Below the pieces are notes generated by a model. The model did no database searches and was not told the DNA's origin. It saw only the letters and a program-made list of their open reading frames with translations. Source: Gemmatimonadales bacterium (GTDB lineage: Bacteria > Gemmatimonadota > Gemmatimonadetes > Gemmatimonadales > GWC2-71-9). From it: DNA of 14,365 nucleotides. This document shows, piece by piece, positions 7,863 to 13,911 of this stretch. Position 1 is the stretch's first letter; each line of letters opens with the position of its first letter. The stretch lies in contig JAICPP010000062.1 in NCBI GenBank assembly GCA_025929805.1, positions 1-14,365 of the forward strand, written 5' to 3'. The position numbers and the translations under genes were made by a program.

Positions 7863-7951
7863 CGTTCTCTTCGTCGTCCTATTTTTCCTCAGCCATTCAC
7901 GTCATCCACTTGTCGACATTGCCCTTATATTTGTGATGTGAACAGCAGGAT

Positions 7952-7975
7952 TGCACGTAGTTCCGTGCATTTTTC
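7952..7975 (+). terminator. Short hairpin with U-tract (terminator or attenuator candidate)
   Basis: TGCACG (7952-7957) and CGTGCA (7964-7969) form a perfect 6-bp stem around a 6-nt loop, followed immediately by TTTTTC. The stem is modest, so termination would be weak or conditional. It sits 3 nt upstream of the P1 stem of the next element. It could stop read-through from the carbonic anhydrase side, or belong to the leader if transcription starts near 7938. Confidence 0.4.
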
Positions 7976-7978
7976 ATG

Positions 7979-8104
7979 GTATTGTCTCGCTGAGGTAACG
8001 TTCCTAGCTTGGCCTTCCGCTTCGGCGGCAAGCTCGATGGTGCGCAGGGTCGGTGCAGTGTCGGTCATGACCGCTGAGCACCCGCTGGCCCTCTGAGACA
8101 ATAC
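7979..8104 (+). promoter_or_regulatory. Candidate structured 5' leader RNA of the class II reductase gene
   Basis: A closing stem P1 pairs GTATTGTCTC (7979-7988) perfectly with GAGACAATAC (8095-8104). It continues, after a 3x1 internal loop, with GAGG (7992-7995) to CCTC (8090-8093), 14 bp in all. Two hairpins lie inside. P2 pairs AGCTTG (8006-8011) with CAAGCT (8029-8034), with an apical CCGC/GCGG stem capped by a TTCG tetraloop (8017-8028). P3 pairs GGTG-CAG (8052-8058) with CTG-ag-CACC (8074-8082), topped by CGGTC/GACCG (8062-8073). The result is a three-way junction ending 10 nt before the Shine-Dalgarno sequence. The pairing is seen in the sequence; a regulatory role is inference. It lacks a recognisable B12 box, so I do not call it a cobalamin riboswitch. 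Confidence 0.5.
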
Positions 8105-8124
8105 TCTATCAAGCGGGGAGTTCC

Positions 8125-10644
8125 ATGAAATCGTCCACTCCACGGGACGCGGTTCGACTGTCGCCCAATGCGATCACGGTGCTCGAGAAGCGCTACCTTG
8201 TGAAGGACGAGACCGGGACGCCCGTGGAGAGTCCGAGTGATCTGTTCTGGCGCGTGGCCCGTACCGTGGCTCAGGCGGATGGGCAATATGGCGCTTCCGC
8301 TGCCCAGGTTGAGCAGGTCGCAGGCGATTTCTTCGGGCTCATGGCCGACCGGCTGTTCGTGCCGAACTCGCCCACGTTAATGAATGCCGGCCGCCCCCTG
8401 GGACAGCTGTCCGCCTGTTTCGTCCTGCCGGTCGACGACGCGCTCTCCAACGGCAAGAGCGGCATCTACGATACACTCCGGGCCATGGCACTGGTCCACC
8501 AGTCCGGCGGTGGTACCGGATTCAGCTTTTCCCGGTTGCGTCCGAAGAACGACATCGTGCGCTCCACCATGGGAGTCGCTTCGGGCCCCGTGTCCTTCAT
8601 GAGCCTGTTCGACGCCTCTACCGATGTAGTCAAGCAAGGAGGCACCCGTCGCGGCGCCAATATGGGCATTCTGCGGGTTGATCACCCCGATATCCTCGAG
8701 TTCATAACCTGCAAGGATGACACGACCAAGATCACGAACTTCAATATCTCGGTCGCGGTTACCGACGCGTTCATGGCAGCCGTGGAGTCGGACGGGCTGT
8801 ACGATCTGATCCAACCCAAGACTGGTCAGGTCACCGGCCAGCTCCGGGCGCGCGATGTCTGGCAGCTCATTATCCACGGCGCCTGGAAAACTGGAGAGCC
8901 GGGCGTTTTCTTCGTCGATAAGGCCAATTACTACAACCCGGTTCCCCACCTCGGCTCATACGAAGCCACTAACCCGTGCGGGGAGCAGCCGCTGCTGCCG
9001 TACGACGTGTGTAACCTCGGGTCGATCAATCTGGGCGCGTTCGTTAAGCAAGGTGAGATCGACTGGGACCACCTGCGCCGGGTGGTGCACCTCTCGACCC
9101 ACTTCCTGGAGAATGTGATCGATGCGAATCAGTACCCGCTTTCCGAGATCACCGAGCTGGCCCAGCGAATCCGGCGCATCGGGCTGGGAGTGATGGGCCT
9201 GGCCGATGTCTTCGTGAAGCTGGGGATTCCCTACGATTCCGATGAGGGGGTCGCGCTGGGTCGGCGAATTCAGCAGTTCGTCGACGAGGAGGCCAAGATC
9301 GAGTCCGAGCAGCTGGCCGGCGAGCGGGGCACCTTCCCCGAATGGGAGCGAAGCATCTGGGGGCCCGACGAGACCTGCGCCCGCAACCGCGAAGGGGACC
9401 GGATCCGGCCCATGAGGCGCCTCAGAAACTGCAATGTGACCACCGTCGCGCCCACGGGCACGATCTCGATCATCGCCGGGTGCAGCTCCGGTATCGAGCC
9501 GCTCTTCGCGGTCGCCTTCATGCGCAATCAGGCCGGCGTTCTCATGCCGGATGTGAACGAGGATTTCGTCGCCATTGCGCGGGCGGAGGACTGGTACTCA
9601 GACGATCTCATGCGGCGCATCGCCGAGGCAGGGCACATTCAGTTCCCGGAGGTTCCGTCCAGGTGGCAGCGAGTTTTCGTCACCGCCAACGCGATCAAAC
9701 CCGAGTGGCACATCCGGATGCAGGCGGCTTTTCAGGAGTTCAACGACAGTGCCATCTCCAAGACCTGCAACTTCGCGCAGGAAGCCACCGAGGAGTACGT
9801 GGAGGAGATCTATCGCCTGGCCTATCGACTCAACTGCAAGGGTGTAACGGTCTACCGGGATGGCAGTCGAGACATGCAGGTGCTGTCGACGGGCTCCACC
9901 GCCAAGAAGGTCCAGGAGCAGCATTCCGGCTCTTCCACGGCTTCGGTGCATCCCGGCGACCTTTCACTGCGCTCGGAGCGCGCACTCCAGGGTGAGATCG
10001 CGGAGCTGCGGGCCGAAAAGGAGCGTTTGCAGCAGATTGTTCATGAGCTGGAGTCGGAGAACTTGCAGCGCCGCCAGAAGCGGTCTCGCCCCGACGTGCT
10101 GCGAGGCACGACCCGGCGGGTGGAAACGCCGTTAGGCACCCTCTACGTCACCATTACCGAAGACGAACGGGGCCAGCCCTTCGAGGTCTTCATGACGCTC
10201 GGCAAGGCAGGCGGTGCGCTGATGGCCGATGTCGAAGCATTGGGACGTCTCATCAGCCTGGCGCTCCGCTCGGGGATTCCCATCAAGGAGATCTATCGCC
10301 AGCTCCGCGGAATCAGCTCGGACCGGGTCATCGGCCTGGGGCCCAACAAGATCCTTTCGGTGCCCGATGCGGTGGGCATCGCCATCGAACGGTGGATGCA
10401 GGAAAAGCAGGGAATTCAGCAGGAGCTGCTGCCCGGTGTAACCTCTCAGAACGTCGCGGGTCAGGCCGACATTGCGCCGGTCGTCGCCCAGCCAGTGGCC
10501 CAGAGCGGCAGCCGGGGTGAGCAAATGATGTTGGGAGGCATGCAGGAGATGCTCTCGGGGGCGTGTCCCGATTGTGGGTCGCAGCTCGAGTTCGCCGAAG
10601 GTTGTATGAAGTGCCATGTGTGCGGCTTCAGCGAGTGTGGTTGA
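8125..10644 (+). CDS. nrdJ: Class II (adenosylcobalamin-dependent) ribonucleoside-diphosphate reductase
   Basis: Reduces ribonucleotides to deoxyribonucleotides with a coenzyme-B12-derived thiyl radical, without needing oxygen. The protein is 839 aa; the ATG at 8125 follows GGGGAG with a 4-nt gap. It starts directly in the reductase N-terminal domain (LSPNAITVLEKRYL), with no ATP-cone. Active-site residues: redox C98 (LSACFV), N283, radical C285 and E287 in NPCGEQ, and partner redox C296 (YDVCNLG). The N-C-E and 11-residue C285-C296 spacings match Thermotoga-type NrdJ. The barrel ends near residue 590 after NCKGVTVYRDGSR. A heptad-like coiled coil follows (about 617-655), then a TSCPD domain (about 655-765) and a cysteine-rich tail with C814, C817, C827, C830, C833 and C838. 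The tail is both zinc-ribbon-like and the place of the family's shuttle cysteines. No nrdAB partner is visible. A structured leader lies upstream. Confidence 0.96.
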   Translation: MKSSTPRDAVRLSPNAITVLEKRYLVKDETGTPVESPSDLFWRVARTVAQADGQYGASAAQVEQVAGDFFGLMADRLFVPNSPTLMNAGRPLGQLSACFVLPVDDALSNGKSGIYDTLRAMALVHQSGGGTGFSFSRLRPKNDIVRSTMGVASGPVSFMSLFDASTDVVKQGGTRRGANMGILRVDHPDILEFITCKDDTTKITNFNISVAVTDAFMAAVESDGLYDLIQPKTGQVTGQLRARDVWQLIIHGAWKTGEPGVFFVDKANYYNPVPHLGSYEATNPCGEQPLLPYDVCNLGSINLGAFVKQGEIDWDHLRRVVHLSTHFLENVIDANQYPLSEITELAQRIRRIGLGVMGLADVFVKLGIPYDSDEGVALGRRIQQFVDEEAKIESEQLAGERGTFPEWERSIWGPDETCARNREGDRIRPMRRLRNCNVTTVAPTGTISIIAGCSSGIEPLFAVAFMRNQAGVLMPDVNEDFVAIARAEDWYSDDLMRRIAEAGHIQFPEVPSRWQRVFVTANAIKPEWHIRMQAAFQEFNDSAISKTCNFAQEATEEYVEEIYRLAYRLNCKGVTVYRDGSRDMQVLSTGSTAKKVQEQHSGSSTASVHPGDLSLRSERALQGEIAELRAEKERLQQIVHELESENLQRRQKRSRPDVLRGTTRRVETPLGTLYVTITEDERGQPFEVFMTLGKAGGALMADVEALGRLISLALRSGIPIKEIYRQLRGISSDRVIGLGPNKILSVPDAVGIAIERWMQEKQGIQQELLPGVTSQNVAGQADIAPVVAQPVAQSGSRGEQMMLGGMQEMLSGACPDCGSQLEFAEGCMKCHVCGFSECG

Positions 10645-10681
10645 TCGTGGTCATCCACAGGTAGCCAAGCCGCGACACGAC

Positions 10682-10714
10682 AGCGCCCGTCGACCCGCAA
10701 GGTCGGCGGGCGTT
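10682..10714 (+). terminator. Strong hairpin terminator after the reductase gene
   Basis: A 14-bp stem (10682-10695 with 10701-10714, including two G-T wobbles) has a 5-nt loop (10696-10700). It is followed by GGTGTGTTATCT, which is only moderately U-rich. It begins 38 nt after the stop codon. Stem strength supports termination or 3'-end protection. Confidence 0.65.
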
Positions 10715-10743
10715 GGTGTGTTATCTCCCCTACTGAAAGGGCC

Positions 10744-10899
10744 AGGATCATTCCGGACTGGCGAGAGGAGCTGCGCGCGCTAGCCGCCGCGATCGGATCG
10801 CACATCGAGCGTGGCGCCGATGCACTGGAGAGCCTGGCTGATGGGACCCCGGATCCCTACCACATCGTAGGCTACCGAGGCTATGGGCGGCCTGGCCGA
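10744..10899 (+). other. Coding extension upstream of the App1 gene's first canonical start
   Basis: In frame with the App1 gene, this stretch stays open and translates to IIPDWREELRALAAAIG, then PYHIVGYRGYGRPGRV at 10855-10902. The PYRGYG-x-P-x-RV-x-GRVL pattern is what App1/DUF2183 proteins carry before the region after 10900, and codon use looks coding. Yet from the reductase stop at 10642 to 10900 this frame has no ATG, GTG or TTG. GAAAGG (10735-10740) lies 6 nt before an ATC (10747) and 9 nt before an ATT (10750), so an ATT/ATC start is the best guess. A sequencing error is the alternative. Confidence 0.6.
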
Positions 10900-11952
10900 G
10901 TGCTGGTGCTGGCCCGCGTGCTCCAGAACGAGAACCTGCCGCGGCCGGACCCGTCTCATTCCAAGATCCACAACATGCTCAGTATGCTGAAGCGCCTGGA
11001 AAGCGATCCGCTTCCGTTTGCCAGGATCCGAGCGTGGTCGGCAGACAGGAAGGAGGAGCTGACCGCGGATGACGAAGGATACGTCCGCGCCTGGTTGGAT
11101 TCGAACCCAAAATCTGGTGGCGGATGGGATTCAGTGGCACTCGAGCTGTGTGATCCGATGTACCGCGCACCGGTCGTGCACGCCCCCATTCTCGTTCCGC
11201 CCGCTTCCGCTACGTTCGCTGTCATCAGCGACATGGATGACACGGTTCTCCAATCCGAGGTGACGAACTTCATTCGTGCGGCCGGCATGGTGCTTCTGGA
11301 GAACGCCCGTACTCGCCTGCCATTTGCCGGAGTGGCAGCGTTTTATCGGGCGCTCCAGGAAGGTGCCGCCGGCGGAGCGGGAAACCCCATTTTTTACGTG
11401 TCCAGTAGTCCGTGGAACCTGTATGATGTGATCGTGGATTTTCTCGAGGCACAATCCATTCCGATCGGCCCAATACTCCTGCGGGACTGGGATCTGGGAC
11501 CGTCACTGCTCCGAAATGCAGCTCACAAAAAGAGCCTCATCTACGAGATCCTGGCGACGTATCCGTCCCTGCCGTTCATCCTGATCGGCGACAGCACGCA
11601 GGAGGACCCGGAGATCTATACCGACATCGTCGCCGCGCACCCCAGCCGCATTGTAGCGGTGTATATCCGCAACGTGCGGCCGCATCCCGAGCGCTCCGCC
11701 GCGGTCCACCAGTTGGCTCGGCAAGTGACCGAGGCGGGTTCGACTTTGGTGCTGGCAGATGACACCTTGACGGTGGCCTCCCACGCAGCCGCGCACGGGT
11801 GGATTGGAAAAAACAGCCTGCCGGACATCAGGGAGGAAAAGCGGGCCGACGAGGGCACGGGAGACAAGGCAGCGGCTCCGGGAGTCGAGCGGGCTCCCCC
11901 AACACCCACCATCGTAGTGGACAAGGACGTCGGCCCTGCCGAGCTGGAATAG
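10900..11952 (+). CDS. App1-family (DUF2183) HAD-type phosphatase, probable phosphatidate phosphatase
   Basis: Coordinates use the first canonical start (GTG, 350 aa); the true N-terminus is probably about 50 residues upstream (see 10744-10899). The catalytic App1 domain shows HAD motif I D111-M-D113-D-T115, motif II serines S168-S170 (YVSSSPWNLYD), lysine K211 (HKKSLI) and the motif IV acids D231 and D236 (IGDSTQED). All HAD catalytic positions are filled, so a phosphatase is expected. In yeast, App1 dephosphorylates phosphatidate; the substrate of bacterial homologues is not settled. There is no signal peptide or membrane helix in the frame shown, so it should act in the cytoplasm. The last 40 residues or so are charged and Pro-rich, probably disordered. 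The DUF1206 membrane gene follows after 13 nt, suggesting an operon and perhaps a membrane-lipid setting. Confidence 0.88.
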   Translation: MLVLARVLQNENLPRPDPSHSKIHNMLSMLKRLESDPLPFARIRAWSADRKEELTADDEGYVRAWLDSNPKSGGGWDSVALELCDPMYRAPVVHAPILVPPASATFAVISDMDDTVLQSEVTNFIRAAGMVLLENARTRLPFAGVAAFYRALQEGAAGGAGNPIFYVSSSPWNLYDVIVDFLEAQSIPIGPILLRDWDLGPSLLRNAAHKKSLIYEILATYPSLPFILIGDSTQEDPEIYTDIVAAHPSRIVAVYIRNVRPHPERSAAVHQLARQVTEAGSTLVLADDTLTVASHAAAHGWIGKNSLPDIREEKRADEGTGDKAAAPGVERAPPTPTIVVDKDVGPAELE

Positions 11953-11965
11953 CGAGCGAGAACGA

Positions 11966-12796
11966 GTGGAAGACCACGGTACGATAGCCGGAACTCAGCT
12001 CGAGCGTGCGACGGGGGATTTCGCCCCCGTGATCGACCGGTTTGCCCGGTTTGGATTCGCGGTGAAGGGAATTGTGACCATCCTGATCGGTGCGCTCTCC
12101 TTGCGCTACGCTCTGGGATGGGGCGGATCGGTCGAGGGTCCTCACGGCGCCATCGAGGCGCTCCTGGCCGAGCCCTTTGGAGAGCTGATTCTCGCCGTGC
12201 TCGCCGCAGGCCTGGCTGCCTATGCACTCTGGATGTTTGTGGAGGCCGTCGTCGATCCAGAGAAGAAGGGTACCGGCGTGCGGGGCATCGCCGAACGGGG
12301 GGCCTTCTTCGTCACCGGGATTGGTTACGCGCTACTCGCCAGGGCCACTCTGAGCCTGTTGCTCGCGAATGAGCTGTCCAGCGACATGGGTCTGGAGGAT
12401 CTCGCTGCCTCTGTACTCACCCCGGTCATGGGACGCATGGCCGTCGGCCTGGCAGGCACCATGGTAATGGTTGCCGGCCTGCTGCAACTCCGGCTCGGGC
12501 TGAGCGCGGGCTTCCGGCACATACTTCGTCCCGCCCTACCGAAGGTCTGGCACGTCGCGATCGTCGCAACTGGGGCGTTCGGGTACGCTACCCTCGGGCT
12601 CCTCTCGCTCATGGTAGGCTATTCGCTGATTCAGGTTGCAATCCGGTATACCCCATCCGAGGCAGGCGGATGGGACGAGGCGCTCTGGCTGCTGGCTGGC
12701 TTGGTCGAGGGATACTGGCTACTGGCTGTCGCCTCGGCAGGCCTTATCTGCTATGGCCTCTACTTCGTCCTGCTCATGCGCTATCGGTCGCTCTAG
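11966..12796 (+). CDS. DUF1206 six-helix membrane protein
   Basis: A 276-aa inner-membrane protein starting at GTG 11966, with a purine-rich stretch (GCGAGCGAG) upstream. It holds three DUF1206-type repeats of two helices each. Helices lie at about 33-50, 74-93, 112-133, 154-177, 196-222 and 236-272. Each repeat opens with an R-x-G/A-x-x-x-x-G pattern (RFARFGFAVKG, AERGAFFVTGIGY, WHVAIVATGAFGY). Repeat 1 keeps the family's extracytoplasmic G-rich loop and G-L-A-A-Y-A-x-W motif (GLAAYALWMFVEA). Charged linkers such as DPEKKG fall between repeats. DUF1206 is widespread in bacteria but has no established function. Its tight placement behind an App1-type phosphatase is the only functional hint here. 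No terminator is evident in the 100 nt after it. Confidence 0.85.
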   Translation: MEDHGTIAGTQLERATGDFAPVIDRFARFGFAVKGIVTILIGALSLRYALGWGGSVEGPHGAIEALLAEPFGELILAVLAAGLAAYALWMFVEAVVDPEKKGTGVRGIAERGAFFVTGIGYALLARATLSLLLANELSSDMGLEDLAASVLTPVMGRMAVGLAGTMVMVAGLLQLRLGLSAGFRHILRPALPKVWHVAIVATGAFGYATLGLLSLMVGYSLIQVAIRYTPSEAGGWDEALWLLAGLVEGYWLLAVASAGLICYGLYFVLLMRYRSL

Positions 12797-12819
12797 GGTA
12801 GCTTCCCGCCGGAATACTC

Positions 12820-12849
12820 TGGACGGTACGCCAGCCCCGGTACCATAAT
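12820..12849 (+). promoter_or_regulatory. Candidate sigma70-type promoter for the 12899-14365 operon
   Basis: TGGACG (12820-12825) and CATAAT (12844-12849) are separated by 18 nt. They match TTGACA at 4 of 6 and TATAAT at 5 of 6 positions. Transcription would start near 12856, about 43 nt before the ATG at 12899. The ribosome binding site GAGAGG (12887-12892) has a 6-nt spacer. The call rests on box matching alone. Confidence 0.4.
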
Positions 12850-12898
12850 GGAGAACTTACGGTGTCACTAACCACGGTCTAGGGAAGAGAGGATTCAC

Positions 12899-13171
12899 AT
12901 GTCGGCTGACCAGCAAGGAGGCGCCCTCAAGCCCATCAAGCCAGCCCGGGTCGCGGAGGAGCTGAAAAAGCTCAGCAGCCAGCGTAAGGAGGGGAAGCTG
13001 GAGCCTGATGAGTACGAGCATCGCTTCTCCCGTATGATCACGGAGTTACGGGAACGTCGGATCGACGGGAGCCGGGCCGATATTCTGGGCACGCTGACTC
13101 CTCTCAAGGAACAGGGCGTCATCTCGTCGGCCGATTGGCAGCGCCTCATCCGACAGTTGGGTCTCGGGTGA
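12899..13171 (+). CDS. Small charged helical protein, SHOCT-like motif pair
   Basis: A 90-aa cytosolic protein with a good ribosome binding site (GAGAGG, 6-nt spacer) and no signal peptide, cysteine or membrane segment. I know no specific family for it. Two stretches follow the short helical-hairpin pattern seen in SHOCT domains: hydrophobic helix, turn with G-x-I/L, acidic residue, second helix. The first is at about 19-50 (EELKKLSSQRKEGKLEPDEY, then RFSRMITEL); the second at about 66-88 (LTPLKEQGVISSADWQRLIR). SHOCT elements are usually oligomerisation modules at protein ends; a protein made mostly of two would be unusual. Its stop overlaps the start of the next gene by 4 nt (GTGA), so the two are translationally coupled. 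Reading frame sure; the SHOCT comparison is my inference. Confidence 0.7.
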   Translation: MSADQQGGALKPIKPARVAEELKKLSSQRKEGKLEPDEYEHRFSRMITELRERRIDGSRADILGTLTPLKEQGVISSADWQRLIRQLGLG

Positions 13172-13911
13172 TCCTGGCGCCACTCGAAATGTCCGTCCCG
13201 GCAAGGGACGGATTGGTTCTCAAGGGGACGCTCAGCTACCCGGAGAGCTACGCCGGAGCTGGGTTTCCTCTCGTCATCCTCGCGCATCAATATCCCAGCA
13301 CCCGTGATAGCTACAGTCCGCTCGTCGCTGACTTGATCGAGAGCGGTATGGCAACACTGGCGTTCGATGAGCGCGGCCATGGGGCTTCGATCAACTCTCC
13401 CAGCGGACTCAGAGTGGTCGACACTCCCGAAGGTCTAACCTCAGAGGCCTTCGGCAAAGCCTTCATGAGCAGCGCGAGCAAGATCGGTTTTGGACAGATC
13501 GAGAACGACATCCTGCGGGTGGCGTCCTGGGGGGCCAATCAGAACTTCATCGACACCAGGCGACTCGCGTTGGTCGGCGCCAGCATTGGGGGAAGCGGGG
13601 TGCTGCTGGCAGCGCCTCACATTCCCAACGTTCGGGCAATCGTTACCTTGGGTGCCGCGGGTGCACCTGCGATCGCGCCAGATGCGTCGCAGCGTATCAG
13701 AACCAACCTGGAGCGGCTCAAGACTCCCTGCTTCCTGGCGTCTTCCCAGGAAGACCCTTTCGAGGGCGGCGCGAACGTCACCAACTGGAGCAAGGGACTC
13801 TCGCACGTCACGCCCCGCCTGGTCGCCGGCGCGGCACACGCCATGGCTGTCTACTTCGATGTGCGTGACGAATTGCTCCGCTTCCTGCACCAATCTCTCG
13901 ACGTGCGGTGA
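13168..13911 (+). CDS. Alpha/beta hydrolase (dienelactone hydrolase-like esterase)
   Basis: A 247-aa serine hydrolase. I take the GTG at 13168 because it shares GTGA with the stop of the preceding gene; an ATG at 13189 (seven codons later) is the alternative. The frame extends to 13135 inside the upstream gene, which I reject. Fold landmarks: LVILAHQYPS (oxyanion-hole strand, 35-44), LAFDERGHGAS (64-74) and nucleophile S139 in GASIGGSG. The acid is probably D196 (SSQEDPF) and the base H224 (GAAHAM), completing a Ser-Asp-His triad. No lid domain or signal peptide is visible, so it is a compact cytoplasmic enzyme acting on an unknown ester or lactone. It sits between the small helical protein and an aldo/keto reductase, overlapping both by 4 nt, so the three are probably made together. 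Confidence 0.9.
   Translation: MILAPLEMSVPARDGLVLKGTLSYPESYAGAGFPLVILAHQYPSTRDSYSPLVADLIESGMATLAFDERGHGASINSPSGLRVVDTPEGLTSEAFGKAFMSSASKIGFGQIENDILRVASWGANQNFIDTRRLALVGASIGGSGVLLAAPHIPNVRAIVTLGAAGAPAIAPDASQRIRTNLERLKTPCFLASSQEDPFEGGANVTNWSKGLSHVTPRLVAGAAHAMAVYFDVRDELLRFLHQSLDVR

Larger units (their letters stand above)
7819..8124. other. 306-nt gene-free interval before the reductase gene
   Basis: I see no coding sequence here. In order it holds a probable terminator (7824-7862), a pyrimidine/T-rich stretch (7857-7890), an AT-rich block TTATATTTGTGATGTG (7925-7940), a small hairpin with a U-tract (7952-7975), a closed multi-stem RNA candidate (7979-8104), and the ribosome binding site GGGGAG (8115-8120). 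The AT-rich block is the likeliest place for a -10 box (TATATT, 7926-7931), but no -35 box sits at the right distance, so I do not call a promoter. Confidence 0.6.

Noticed and set aside
7921..7936. NrdR box in the AT-rich block before the reductase gene
   Set aside because: TTATATTTGTG resembles half of the NrdR palindrome, but it needs a one-base insertion and the other half does not match.
7979..8104. Cobalamin riboswitch as explanation of the reductase leader
   Set aside because: No B12-box-like GCCACTG and no matching core could be found. The element is shorter than a typical cobalamin riboswitch with its long helical arms. Only a covariance search could reopen this.
10716..10720. GTG codons just after the reductase terminator as starts for the App1 gene
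   Set aside because: Both are out of frame with App1 and run into stops within about 70 nt.
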